Source: a virus. Taken from it: 64,000 nt of DNA. The translations under genes were made by a program, and so were the position numbers. Positions 24,097 through 32,232 of this stretch are shown here, in pieces. The stretch lies in IMG/VR virus record IMGVR_UViG_3300032893_000015, positions 36,611 through 100,610 of that record; one strand, written 5' to 3'. A model generated the notes under the pieces. That model was not told the DNA's origin and did no database searches. It saw only the letters and a list, made by a program, of their open reading frames with translations. Position 1 is the first letter of the stretch. The number at the start of each line of letters is the position of its first letter.

Positions 24097-24482
24097 GTCT
24101 CCTCTCCCTCCCTCTTCTGTTGTTTTGCCAGGCGCGCGGCTCTCCGCGCGCACGTGACGCACGTCGGCGGCCCTTGCACTTCCGTCGCCCCCAGTCGCTC
24201 CTCCTCCACGTTCCCGCAGAGCGTCATTCCGTCCCCCCTACGCACCGCGTGCGTCTGCGGTCGCATCACCCTGTCCGGCTTCTCGTAACTGGGGAACGCT
24301 CCCCTCGCTCCCCGACCGCGGTCCGCCCCGGTCAGCTCCTCTACGATGCGCACGCGATAGTCCCGGTCCTGATGCCACCGATGACCGCACCCCGCACACT
24401 GGCGAACGACCGTGTTCGTCTTCACCGCCAGCAGTTTGGTCGCCTCCACCGAGCCGCACTCAGGGCATCCTTCCGGTCCCAT
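24078..24482 (-). CDS. Double zinc-ribbon protein, 134 aa
   Basis: Starts MGPEGCPECGS at ATG 24482, identical in its first residues to the zinc-ribbon protein at 3.7-3.9 kb. First ribbon: CPEC and CAGCGHRW. The C-terminal part has C-x(n)-CVTC, a second metal site. The two paralogues suggest a duplicated small nucleic-acid-binding family in this phage. Confidence 0.65.
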   Translation of the reverse strand: MGPEGCPECGSVEATKLLAVKTNTVVRQCAGCGHRWHQDRDYRVRIVEELTGADRGRGARGAFPSYEKPDRVMRPQTHAVRRGDGMTLCGNVEEERLGATEVQGPPTCVTCARRAARLAKQQKREGEETCTSTK

Positions 24483-24493
24483 CGCTTTCCCCC

Positions 24494-24616
24494 CTACGCC
24501 GCCGTTGCGACTTTGGAAGCCAACGAGAGCGTTCCCGCCCCCCAGTCCCAGCCTGGGCGCGCCTGGCCGTCAGAAAAGGCGCGCAGGCATTTGTGCTGCT
24601 TTGCTGAGAGCTTCAT
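24494..24616 (-). CDS. Small protein, 40 aa
   Basis: Short ORF with a strong binding site, GAGGAGAAGGGACG before ATG 24616. It fills the gap between two genes on the same strand. The start MKLSAKQHKCLRAFSDG followed by GWDWGAGTL resembles small helix-turn-helix phage proteins cut short. Function unknown. Confidence 0.5.
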   Translation of the reverse strand: MKLSAKQHKCLRAFSDGQARPGWDWGAGTLSLASKVATAA

Positions 24617-24628
24617 CGTCCCTTCTCC

Positions 24629-25030
24629 TCACTTGTCGTCTTGGTCGTCCTGGCACGTCTCGGCAGCTTTCAGGTCCTCGATCACCTCGCGCAGCTTCCG
24701 GCCAGTCGCGGGCTTGAACAGCTGCTTGAAGATCTCGTGCTTGGCGGCGAAGGTAGCCGTGTCGCGGTCCAGCTCCTTGAGGTTGCTCCAGCCCGTCGGC
24801 GGCTCGAAGACCTGACCATGCAACACTGCTTCCGCGTACTGAGCGAATCGCCACGACACCTCCTGGGCGTTGACCACCGTCCTCCCGCGGAGGTCATCCA
24901 GGTCCTGCGCGAGCCGGAACAACATCAGCTGTTGTTCCGTCAGGAACAGCTTCCATTGCTCTTCCGTCACGTCTTTCATGTCTTCGGGCTTCTCGATCGC
25001 TGCCATCACAATGCTGTCGAACTTGACCAT
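24629..25030 (-). CDS. Hypothetical acidic protein, 133 aa, first gene after P3
   Basis: ATG 25030 follows AAGGGGAGACGACG, the same type of leader as the first genes behind P1. Helical and acidic (EEQWKLFLTEQQLMLFRLAQ). No family recognised. Being promoter-proximal and single-domain, it is likely made early and in quantity. Confidence 0.65.
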   Translation of the reverse strand: MVKFDSIVMAAIEKPEDMKDVTEEQWKLFLTEQQLMLFRLAQDLDDLRGRTVVNAQEVSWRFAQYAEAVLHGQVFEPPTGWSNLKELDRDTATFAAKHEIFKQLFKPATGRKLREVIEDLKAAETCQDDQDDK

Positions 25031-25069
25031 CGTCGTCTCCCCTTGCCCTTCGTCCTGCTGACAAGGAAG

Positions 25070-25098
25070 AGTATTATTCCTTTTGCCTAGGTTGGCAA
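25070..25098 (-). promoter_or_regulatory. Early promoter P3 with perfect TTGCC-N6-GGCAA dyad
   Basis: TTGCCA (25098-25093), a 17-bp spacer and AATACT (25075-25070) on the minus strand. Here the dyad extends to TTGCC-N6-GGCAA. Upstream TTTTCC and the distal A-tract (25122-25131) are conserved with P1 and P2. Confidence 0.82.
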
Positions 25099-25171
25099 TA
25101 GGAAAACGCGTGGTCGGGTACTTTTTTCTCCGGGGTCCCTTTTCCCCCGCTCTTTTCCGCCGGTTCCTGTC

Positions 25172-25195
25172 GATTGGAAACCCGGGTTTCCAATC
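25172..25195. repeat. Dispersed palindrome, copy 4 (intergenic, upstream of P3)
   Basis: Full 24-bp form with outer G and C, 17 bp after the stop of the 25.2-25.7 kb gene and about 75 bp upstream of P3. Confidence 0.95.
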
Positions 25196-25211
25196 CTCTT
25201 GGGGTTGGCCC

Positions 25212-25697
25212 TCAGGCCCCTGCCATCGCCCGCTGCAGCCGCTCCGCCAGGTCCGCCGCCCGCGCGTGCGTACGCTCGCTCCGCTGCGTCGCTGCGATGT
25301 GCCTGCGCAGCACGATGCGCAACGTTCGCACATAGTCCTGCAGGTCGAGCACGGTGAGGTCCTCGCCCGTCGCGCTCTCGTAGTACACGCGCTCGTCCCC
25401 ATCCCGAGTAACCAGCTCGAGTCGGCCCGTCTTTCCGACGGCCAGCACCCGCTCCCCCCGGCTGACGTACGTGTCCACTCCGAACCGTCCCGTCGCGCGC
25501 ACGTGCGCCCCCCAGTACCCCTTGGCGATCTCTCTCATCCCCCTGAGCGGCGCTCCGTCGAGTGCTCGTGCCAGGCGCTCTTCGATGAGCCTGATGGTCG
25601 CGCGCACGCGCTCCCGCGTCTCCTCCGCGCGATCTCTGATGCGGTCCGTCGCCTCCGCCGCATCTTCCATCTGCCTCTGCAATCCTCCGCTCCTCAT
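25212..25697 (-). CDS. Hypothetical protein, 161 aa
   Basis: ATG 25697 in an ATGA overlap. The N-terminal third is a charged helix (EATDRIRDRAEETRERVRAT), the middle beta-rich (VSRGERVLAVGKTGRLELVT) and the C-terminus a basic helix. Follows two small DNA-binding proteins. No family recognised. Confidence 0.6.
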   Translation of the reverse strand: MRSGGLQRQMEDAAEATDRIRDRAEETRERVRATIRLIEERLARALDGAPLRGMREIAKGYWGAHVRATGRFGVDTYVSRGERVLAVGKTGRLELVTRDGDERVYYESATGEDLTVLDLQDYVRTLRIVLRRHIAATQRSERTHARAADLAERLQRAMAGA

Positions 25698-25966
25698 GCG
25701 GTTGCTCCCGCAGATGGGCGTCCGCCTCGTCGCCCCATATCGTGGTGCCACCCTTCCCGTTCCGCCCGCTCCTTCACCCTGTCCAGTCTCGCCCGAATGC
25801 CGAGCTTCGTGACATACCTGGAAAACGTGAACTGACTGATCCCCAGCAGCTTTGCGGCTCTTCCCTGGTGTGCCTTTGCCCTCTCGAACGCCCTCACCAT
25901 ACTGTCCGACGCGCGCGCCGGGTCCGCCACCACCATCGCGCTGATCTTGCTCCTTCGGTATGCCAT
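25694..25966 (-). CDS. Fis-type helix-turn-helix protein, 90 aa
   Basis: Residues 24-56 (AFERAKAHQGRAAKLLGISQ followed by FTFSRYVTKLGI) form a Fis/NtrC-type helix-turn-helix, with GRAAKLLGIS as first helix and turn. Basic tail. Probably a small DNA-binding regulator; a second protein of similar design lies just upstream. Confidence 0.65.
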   Translation of the reverse strand: MAYRRSKISAMVVADPARASDSMVRAFERAKAHQGRAAKLLGISQFTFSRYVTKLGIRARLDRVKERAEREGWHHDMGRRGGRPSAGATA

Positions 25967-25995
25967 CTTCCCGCTTTCCCCTCATGCCGCCGTTT

Positions 25996-26226
25996 TCACA
26001 GGATGCGGAACCGTAGCCGGATCTTGCGCTTGATGATCATCGGCATGTCCTGGATGTCCAGTCGGTAAAGCACCTTCCAAAGCGTCCGGGACCCCATCGC
26101 CATTCGCTTCGCCGCCTCCTTCACATCCCCGCCCGCCTTGTACAACACCCTTTCGATGAGAGCCTTCGCCTCCTCCGGATTCTCCTTCAAAAGGATGGTC
26201 AACTCCGTACTGGGCCGCCTTCCCAC
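25996..26226 (-). CDS. Fis-type helix-turn-helix protein, 76 aa
   Basis: GTG 26226 lies 28 bp inside the end of the primase gene. KAGGDVKEAAKRMAMGSRTL followed by WKVLYRLDI is a Fis-type helix-turn-helix. Related in layout to the next gene. It could bind the palindrome or promoter dyads, but nothing in the sequence decides that. Confidence 0.6.
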   Translation of the reverse strand: MGRRPSTELTILLKENPEEAKALIERVLYKAGGDVKEAAKRMAMGSRTLWKVLYRLDIQDMPMIIKRKIRLRFRIL

Positions 26227-27149
26227 AACGCCTCCCTGAGCTCCTCTGGTCCGATGTTGTCCGGGTCCTTTCCCTTCCCGAGCCTAACACGCCGCACCCG
26301 CGTATACCGACCCAGCGCCCCCTCCAGCACCTCGCCCGCCCGCTCCCCCGCTTCGTCACAATCGGTAACGATGACCACTTCCCTGAACAGCGCCATTCCC
26401 ATGAGCTGCAGCGGCGTGACGCGCGCCCCTCCGATCGCCGCGTGACTTGTCCCCGTGGGAGCCACCCTCTCCACGGCCAGACTCTTGATGGCCCCCTCGG
26501 TCACCACCAACGTTCTCCGATTGCTCGTGTCCCAGTGCTGCTGCCCCCACATGACCCCGCGGTCCCCGCCCTCTTCGTTACGCGGATAGAGGAACCGCTT
26601 TTCCGCCAGTCCGTACGCCCTGGCGATGTATCCGAAAAGCTTCCCGCGCTCGTCTGCGATAGGGAGCACGATCCTCCCGCGCAATCGTCCTTCTACGGCG
26701 TACCCAATCCCCCACCGCACCACCTGCCACGGCTCGATTCCCCGCCCCTGCACGTAGCGCCTTGGCTCCGCGGGCCAGGTCTCGAGCGGCTCTCCCACGA
26801 CCGTCCCCGCCGGCAAGCGCATTGCCTTTGGCCCGGTCACCATCTCGAGCCTGAGCCCCGGTTGCTTGACCAGGTCCGCCTCCGTAACGCCCTCCTCGGT
26901 AATCCACCGGATGGCCGCGCCCGCCGTGGCGTACCCCCGCACATGCTGCACGAGCTCTACGAGGTCCCCTCCCGCTTCGCACGCTTGGCAGTGATGCAGT
27001 CCCGCCTTTTCCCCGGTCTCCCGTATGTACCAGCTCGGCGTTCTGTCCTCGTGATACGGGCATCGCGCCTTCAGGTCCGCGCCCGACCTTCCCACCACTT
27101 CGATGCCCAGCCTTTCGAGCACCCTTCTGACGTCAGCCCGGACGCCCAC
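26199..27149 (-). CDS. DnaG-type primase
   Basis: 316 aa. N-terminal zinc finger CPYH...CQAC (CHC2 type), RNA polymerase-like core, and TOPRIM motifs VVTEGAIKSL and VIVTDCDEAG. Start GTG 27149 follows TAGGAGCAAGC and lies 17 bp inside the helicase gene, so the two are coupled. It makes primers for lagging-strand synthesis; shorter than bacterial DnaG, lacking the helicase-binding C-terminal domain. Confidence 0.88.
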   Translation of the reverse strand: MGVRADVRRVLERLGIEVVGRSGADLKARCPYHEDRTPSWYIRETGEKAGLHHCQACEAGGDLVELVQHVRGYATAGAAIRWITEEGVTEADLVKQPGLRLEMVTGPKAMRLPAGTVVGEPLETWPAEPRRYVQGRGIEPWQVVRWGIGYAVEGRLRGRIVLPIADERGKLFGYIARAYGLAEKRFLYPRNEEGGDRGVMWGQQHWDTSNRRTLVVTEGAIKSLAVERVAPTGTSHAAIGGARVTPLQLMGMALFREVVIVTDCDEAGERAGEVLEGALGRYTRVRRVRLGKGKDPDNIGPEELREALWEGGPVRS

Positions 27150-28620
27150 GCTTGCTCCTACTATTCTGTCTGGCTCTCGCCCGCGCGTGCGATTCGGCAG
27201 GTGCTGCAAAGTCCTGCAACTCTCCTCCGCCGTTGCCTATGGGTTCGAACGGAATGCCCCGGCCGTTGGTGATGGATCCGAACTCCGCATCCCAATCGAA
27301 CTCGACCACCAACGGCCACTTCCCGTGCCTTTGCTTCCAGAAGATGACCTCCAACCGGTCATCATCCATGCGTTTCCAAAGCGCCGGTCGGTGTGGCGCC
27401 AGTATCGTGTCTGCGATGTCCACGTACGCGCTCGACCCCTTGATGCCTTCGCGCGTGGGTCGCTTGTCGCTGCGCTGCTCGATGTCCTTGATACGCTGCT
27501 GCGCTAGCAAGATGTGGTGGGTTCGGGTTTCTTCGGCCATCGCCTGCTGGCGGTAAAGCGCTCTTTTCTCTTCGCTCGGCTCATCGCCGACCAGGCACCG
27601 TTCCCAAAGGTCCGCCACGAACACGTCCACAGCGCTGTCTTCGATGTGCTGCTGCACCAGGTCCATGTTCCTCTCGTTGCTCTCGCGCCCTCCGCGGTTG
27701 CGCTGGAAGGGGTTGTCCATGAACCTCACCCATTGGCAAAGCTCGTCCATCCTCCGCTCCAGTTCCCGTTCTTCTTCTTCGCCGAACCTCCCCTCCGTCA
27801 GGTCCGTCCGGCTCCACCCGAGCGACATGCACGCGAGCACCTCCAGCGTCATGGGCCCGCCCATCTCCCACGCCCCGTAGAGCACCTTCCTACCTTGGGC
27901 CACCTGCCCCAGAGCGATTCGCGCGGCCATCGTCGTCTTCCCGCCTCCGCTGACGCTCGTCAGCACCGTCACCTGCCCCGGAGCTGCTCCGGGTAGCGTC
28001 CGCATCCTCCCGGATATGTCCCGTCCCTTTTCGTCGCGGGCCCCGTTCTCGTGCACGTCCAGTCCGTCCACTCCGTACGGCCAGCACGCATGCCCCAGTC
28101 GCCTTTGCCGTATCCCGCGCATCGCCTCGTCCACGAGCGTCTGCGCATCCCGCAGGAACCTTCCCGCCGCCGTGACGTTCAGGCTATCGGCCACCTGTCT
28201 GGCGAGGGCACGCACACGCTCCGGGGCTTCCTGAGGTCTTCGGAACGCATCGAGCAGCGCCGTCATCGGCCCCTGCGCCACTGTCGCCCTGAGGTGGTCC
28301 CAGTGCATCGTGGCGACGTGGTGGTCCAGGTTCGCCCCCGCCGGGGCCTCGGGGCGTGCCTGTACGAGCTTCTCCAGATAGTTGACGTCTCCGCTCCCGA
28401 GTCGCTGCAAAACCGCCGGCTCATAATCGAGCCTTCGTCGCTCCAGTTCCTGCATCGCCGCCCACAGCGGCCGATGCGCTTCGACAAGAAAGTGATCTGG
28501 CCGGAACGTCTTGACCAGCTTCGCCCTGGCCTCCGGGTCGGTCGCTGCCGCCGCGAGCACGATCTGTTCGTTGATCGGATCGAACGGAATGCGGACGTCT
28601 TCCGGCTTCTCCTTTGCCAT
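27133..28620 (-). CDS. DnaB-type replicative helicase
   Basis: 495 aa. A DnaB N-terminal-like helical domain, then a RecA-type motor with Walker A TSVSGGGKTTMAA (about 221-233) and Walker B VDVFVADLWERC. QQRIKDIEQRSDKRPTREGI and the WKQRHGKW region match the DnaB C-terminal core. Unwinds DNA at the phage fork together with the primase encoded by the overlapping next gene. Confidence 0.9.
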   Translation of the reverse strand: MAKEKPEDVRIPFDPINEQIVLAAAATDPEARAKLVKTFRPDHFLVEAHRPLWAAMQELERRRLDYEPAVLQRLGSGDVNYLEKLVQARPEAPAGANLDHHVATMHWDHLRATVAQGPMTALLDAFRRPQEAPERVRALARQVADSLNVTAAGRFLRDAQTLVDEAMRGIRQRRLGHACWPYGVDGLDVHENGARDEKGRDISGRMRTLPGAAPGQVTVLTSVSGGGKTTMAARIALGQVAQGRKVLYGAWEMGGPMTLEVLACMSLGWSRTDLTEGRFGEEEERELERRMDELCQWVRFMDNPFQRNRGGRESNERNMDLVQQHIEDSAVDVFVADLWERCLVGDEPSEEKRALYRQQAMAEETRTHHILLAQQRIKDIEQRSDKRPTREGIKGSSAYVDIADTILAPHRPALWKRMDDDRLEVIFWKQRHGKWPLVVEFDWDAEFGSITNGRGIPFEPIGNGGGELQDFAAPAESHARARARQNSRSKRGRPG

Positions 28621-28625
28621 CGCAT

Positions 28626-28982
28626 CTATTCCCTCTCCCTATACGTTGCGCCCGTGCGCTCCAACACTTCATCCGCCACCTGCCTGAGCCTCGGATCTTC
28701 CTCCAGCTTCCTCGCCTGCTTCAGCGCTTCCTCCGACGACGCCGGCAGTATCGTTTTCCCACCCGCCAAGCGTATGGGCAACGGTGGCGGTGGCTTTACG
28801 TCCACCGCCCGCTTTTTCACCATCCGCAGCCGCCCTCCGTGCTCCTCCACCAGGAACACGAGTCTTCCGGTGGCTCGCCACCACACGAGCCACCTTCCCA
28901 GTTGCCACCACCGTGGCTCTACGATCTCCTGCCCTCCCATCCGCACGCCGTCCCACCCCCGACGGCCGCGCCGTCTCTTCAT
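28626..28982 (-). CDS. Hypothetical protein, 118 aa
   Basis: ATG 28982 overlaps the previous gene (ATGA). Basic and Trp-rich N-terminus (PRWWQLGRWLVWWRATGRLV), Pro-rich middle, helical end. Immediately upstream of the helicase; a helicase accessory is possible but not supported by a family match. Confidence 0.55.
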   Translation of the reverse strand: MKRRRGRRGWDGVRMGGQEIVEPRWWQLGRWLVWWRATGRLVFLVEEHGGRLRMVKKRAVDVKPPPPLPIRLAGGKTILPASSEEALKQARKLEEDPRLRQVADEVLERTGATYRERE

Positions 28983-29482
28983 GGCGTGGTCTGTCGTCTC
29001 GCCTTTGCCAGCCTATAGTCGGTGACGAGCGCGGGACCGAACTGCAGCCTCCACCCGACGCGGAACCCCCCGTAGCGCGTGTTGCCGGCGCGCAGCTTTT
29101 GCTCGCGCGTGTTCTCCCGCACCCACGTCCACCGGACAAAGTCCGCCATCTCCTGCCTATCGCCTTCGAACTCCTTTTCGAGGATTCGGTAGGCCGCTCC
29201 CGCCGCTGCCATTCTCCCTTGTGGTGTGAGCTCCGCGGGAGCCACCCCGTACACTTTCGTGTGCATCATCTCGTACGCCGCGACGAAGTGCCTGGGTGTG
29301 GCGGCGCTCCAATCCCCCGCCCCCATCATCGCTTGCGCCTCTCGTCGCGCATCCTCCCAGGCCCCATTGCCGATGGTCTTTGCCCTGGGTTTGGTCTTTC
29401 GCTCCAGCCACGTATTCAGCTGCGCAGACGCCACCTCCACCTCCGGGTCCGCCGGAGGCACCACACTGCTCTTCGCTACCAT
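28979..29482 (-). CDS. Hypothetical protein, 167 aa
   Basis: ATG 29482 follows AAGGAGAAGCCC. Helical core (FVAAYEMMHTKVYGVAPAEL) ending in a Gly/Arg-rich FGPALVTDYRLAKARR. No family recognised; in the replication operon. Confidence 0.6.
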   Translation of the reverse strand: MVAKSSVVPPADPEVEVASAQLNTWLERKTKPRAKTIGNGAWEDARREAQAMMGAGDWSAATPRHFVAAYEMMHTKVYGVAPAELTPQGRMAAAGAAYRILEKEFEGDRQEMADFVRWTWVRENTREQKLRAGNTRYGGFRVGWRLQFGPALVTDYRLAKARRQTTP

Positions 29483-29509
29483 GGGCTTCTCCTTGGGCGC
29501 TGCGCCCCT

Positions 29510-30415
29510 TTAGTTGCGGACGTGCTGTTGCTTCGTCTGCTCCACCACCTTCGTGAGCATCTGCAAAAAGCTCCGGAGCTTCCGCTCTCGTTCCGCCTCT
29601 GCGAACTCCGTGAGAAAGCGCATCGTATCCACCAGATTCTGCTTGGTCGCTCCCGCCAATTGCAGATCCAACTGAAACGATCCGACGCGGCACGTGCTGT
29701 AACTCCCGGGCACCGGCGTGTACTGCTCCTCGCCCCAGGTGAACTTGATCGCGCCTGTCATCGCGTCGAATTGCGAAGCCACCTGCGACTGCATGATCGG
29801 AGTGCTGACGGGTACTTCAGCCACCGCGCTCGTTGTCGGAGTCACATGTTGTGGCAGGGGTGGAAGGAAATGCTTTCGAATGTGTTCGGGTGGCTCGGCC
29901 AAGTTCCCTTTCGTCCACTCCGCCGCCTGCACTCTTTGTAGCGTGGTCCAAGTAGCCAATTCCGTCAGTTGGTATTCGAGCCCTTTTGCTCCCAGCCTTC
30001 CCGCCAATTCCGTAATGGGCATCTCCCCGCCCATCGGCTGCCCATTGGCCACCGCCATGGTGGTCGGCCCGGTGACGACGTTCCCCTGTACGGGCATTGT
30101 CTGCGGCTGTTGCACGCTCCCGGGATTCAGCTTCCACGGATCCTGGCCAACGGGTGGATCCTGCTGCTGCACTGGCTTCGGCGTCTGCTGCTGTTGGGGC
30201 AGGGTCGCTGTCTCTGGCGTGATGGGAACCTGCTTTCCGCACTTCACACACGCACCTTGCGACGCCGCGAGCATTCGCGTGGTCATTCTCGCCTGACAAT
30301 TCGGACAACTCACCGCCACGGGCATCGCTTGGGTCGCTTGGGGCGCTTGTGGTGTAGGCGCATCTCCAAAGTTGCTCTGTTGCAGGGGCGGTGACACTTC
30401 CGAACGCTTTCTCAT
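29510..30415 (-). CDS. Zinc-ribbon protein with Gln/Pro-rich linker, 301 aa
   Basis: ATG 30415 follows GGGAGGAATCG. Opens MRKRSEV, then a zinc ribbon (CPNCQ and CVKCGK), a Gln/Pro-rich linker and a C-terminal domain with EEQYTPVPGSYSTCRVGSFQ and a long helix. Layout matches the 287-aa protein at 18.5-19.3 kb, so they may be distant paralogues. Function unknown. Confidence 0.6.
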   Translation of the reverse strand: MRKRSEVSPPLQQSNFGDAPTPQAPQATQAMPVAVSCPNCQARMTTRMLAASQGACVKCGKQVPITPETATLPQQQQTPKPVQQQDPPVGQDPWKLNPGSVQQPQTMPVQGNVVTGPTTMAVANGQPMGGEMPITELAGRLGAKGLEYQLTELATWTTLQRVQAAEWTKGNLAEPPEHIRKHFLPPLPQHVTPTTSAVAEVPVSTPIMQSQVASQFDAMTGAIKFTWGEEQYTPVPGSYSTCRVGSFQLDLQLAGATKQNLVDTMRFLTEFAEAERERKLRSFLQMLTKVVEQTKQQHVRN

Positions 30416-30451
30416 CGATTCCTCCCTTTGGGGTCCCGTGCCGAAGTTCCG

Positions 30452-30480
30452 ATTCTACCCGGTTTGCTTACGGTCTGATC
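30452..30480 (-). promoter_or_regulatory. Possible early promoter, degenerate relative of P1-P3
   Basis: TAGAAT (30457-30452) is a good -10 box; the spacer contains TAAGCAA as in P1, at nearly the same place. The -35 position reads GATCAG, so the left half of the dyad is missing. Would drive the 30415-25212 replication genes. Confidence 0.4.
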
Positions 30481-30483
30481 CAT

Positions 30484-31983
30484 TCATGCCGCCGAGCTTT
30501 GTGCTTTCGCTCGTTTGACATACTCCCGTCCGCCAATCCACGTTCCGTTCGGTTCTTTGACGCGCACCCTCTTGTTCCACCGCACCAGGTTCACCAGGTG
30601 CTTCAGCCCGAACACCTTCCGGTCCCAAAGGTAGTAAAGCCTTGCGTCCTTCTTCCCTTCCGGCGCTCGGCATGCCCTCCCGCGCACCTGCCCGAACACC
30701 TGCCTGTTGCCCGCGATGGGTATGACGACAACGAGTCTTCCCACTTTCGGCAGGTCGATCCCCTGTCCGATCGCCTGCACCGTCCCCACCCCCACTCTCA
30801 GCTCCCCGCGCTCGAGTCGCTTTCGGGTGCGATCGAACTCCACTCTGTAGTCCTCCCCTCCGATGAGGAACCCGCTACCGATGCCTCTGGCCACCAGCTG
30901 CGCATCGATCTCGCGGCACTGCTGCCGCAACCTCCCCATGACCACCACCTGCTGTCCGGCCTCCAGCTCGCTCTCCACGCATTCCAGCGCAATGGCGTTG
31001 CGCTCTGCGTTCGCGGCCATCTCTTCGGCCAGCCTCGTGGCGTCCACGCTTTGCTCCTCCTCGCTGTCTTCGTCAGGCACCCCGTACCACGGCGCTTCGA
31101 ACTCCGTGGGCACGACGCACACCTCCACGTCGAGCACATACCCCTTGTCCTCGAGCTCATCGCGCTGCACGTCGATGGCCACCTCCCCGAACAGGTCGTA
31201 CGTCAGGAAGTGCTTTCCGTCTTTGCGGCGTTCGTCCGCGCTGATGCCGATTCGGTACTTGCTTTGGAACGGATCGACGACGCCGTAGTACGTGGGGGCG
31301 GCTGCCAGCTGCACCTCGTCGAACAGGAACGCCCCGAACTTGTGGGCGAGGTCCTCGGTCCCGTTGACGTCGAGCGTCTTTTGCATCGCAACGGTGAGCG
31401 CTCGCAGGTCCCGTTGCTTGCCGCGCACGATGCCTACCTGGTCCCTACTTAGTCCCAACTCCTTACGGGCCCTCTCCACCCACTGATCGAACAGGCCCAC
31501 GACGTTCACGACAACAAGCGTCGGCACTTGCGCCCTTACGACGAACAGCATCGCCGCGTCCGTCTTTCCGGCTCCGGTAGGAGCGCGTAGCAGGCAGTTC
31601 TGGTGTTCCAGCGCCGCCTCCACCATCGCCTCTTGGTGCGGCCAAGGGTCCTTGCCGAACTCCCCGAGACCCCACCGCTCCACGAGCCTCGGGTCTCCCT
31701 CGGTTCGAATGTCCGCGACGGTCCAGGGCACCTTGTTACGCCGCAGCACCGCTCTGACGCGTCCGAGCCCTCCGCGCGGGAAGCTAATGGCCCCCTGACC
31801 GTCCTCTTCGTACGTCTCGATGTACCTCGGCTCCGACCAGTGCGGCAGCCCCATGGCCTTCATCGCCGCGTGCTTCGGGTTGCGGTGGGTGAACTCTCCT
31901 CTGAGCTCCTCCACGACGCTCGGCTCCAGTCTCTTGGCTGCCAGGCGCAGGCGGTTGTCGACGATGAGGGCCAACTTGTCCAT
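30484..31983 (-). CDS. SF2 DNA helicase (UvsW-like)
   Basis: 499 aa. Motif I APTGAGKT (134-141), motif II FLFDEVQ, and in the C-terminal half VGTVQAIGQGIDLPKV with QVRGRACRAPEG as motif VI. The type II restriction-helicase/UvsW pattern suggests branch migration or D-loop unwinding. ATG 31983 follows AAAAGGGGGGCCCA; a longer frame would read through palindrome copy 5 and is rejected. First early gene left of the hairpin cluster. Confidence 0.85.
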   Translation of the reverse strand: MDKLALIVDNRLRLAAKRLEPSVVEELRGEFTHRNPKHAAMKAMGLPHWSEPRYIETYEEDGQGAISFPRGGLGRVRAVLRRNKVPWTVADIRTEGDPRLVERWGLGEFGKDPWPHQEAMVEAALEHQNCLLRAPTGAGKTDAAMLFVVRAQVPTLVVVNVVGLFDQWVERARKELGLSRDQVGIVRGKQRDLRALTVAMQKTLDVNGTEDLAHKFGAFLFDEVQLAAAPTYYGVVDPFQSKYRIGISADERRKDGKHFLTYDLFGEVAIDVQRDELEDKGYVLDVEVCVVPTEFEAPWYGVPDEDSEEEQSVDATRLAEEMAANAERNAIALECVESELEAGQQVVVMGRLRQQCREIDAQLVARGIGSGFLIGGEDYRVEFDRTRKRLERGELRVGVGTVQAIGQGIDLPKVGRLVVVIPIAGNRQVFGQVRGRACRAPEGKKDARLYYLWDRKVFGLKHLVNLVRWNKRVRVKEPNGTWIGGREYVKRAKAQSSAA

Positions 31984-32012
31984 TGGGCCCCCCTTTTGCC
32001 GTCTCCCTGGTG

Positions 32013-32036
32013 GATTGGAAACCCGGGTTTCCAATT
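32013..32036. repeat. Dispersed palindrome, copy 5 (intergenic, before SF2 helicase)
   Basis: 22-bp core 32014-32035, outer 3' base T. About 30 bp upstream of the helicase start. Confidence 0.95.
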
Positions 32037-32102
32037 CCCGCCCCCGGTGCTAATTCAGATCTTGCCTACGCGCGCGTCCGCGCGCGCGTGCGCGCGCCCC
32101 CC

Positions 32103-32232
32103 TTTATGCGCCTTACTGATCCAATTAGAAGGATCAGAAGGATCTAGAGTCAATTGATCTCCCGAAGGGAGATCGGGCAACTTTGCGTGCCCTTGAGCGG
32201 GCACGCGGTGGAAGCCTACCGGCTTCCACGGT
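32103..32232 (-). ncRNA. Cluster of four distinct hairpins (candidate structured RNA or terminator block)
   Basis: Minus strand, in order: GTGGAAGCC-GGTA-GGCTTCCAC, GCGTGCCC-N6-GGGCACGC, GATCTCCC-TTC-GGGAGATC (a cUUCGg tetraloop type) and TGATCC-N8-GGATCA. All stems are perfect and unrelated in sequence. A GC/CG-repeat run follows to about 32064. No U-tract after any stem. It lies at the border between late and early halves and contains no ORF of note. Confidence 0.6.

Noticed and set aside
32045-32068. Early promoter near 32.06 kb (TAGGCAA with ATTAGC)
   Set aside because: Has the right half of the dyad but neither a TTGC half nor a credible -35; kept only as a weak relative in the promoter finding.
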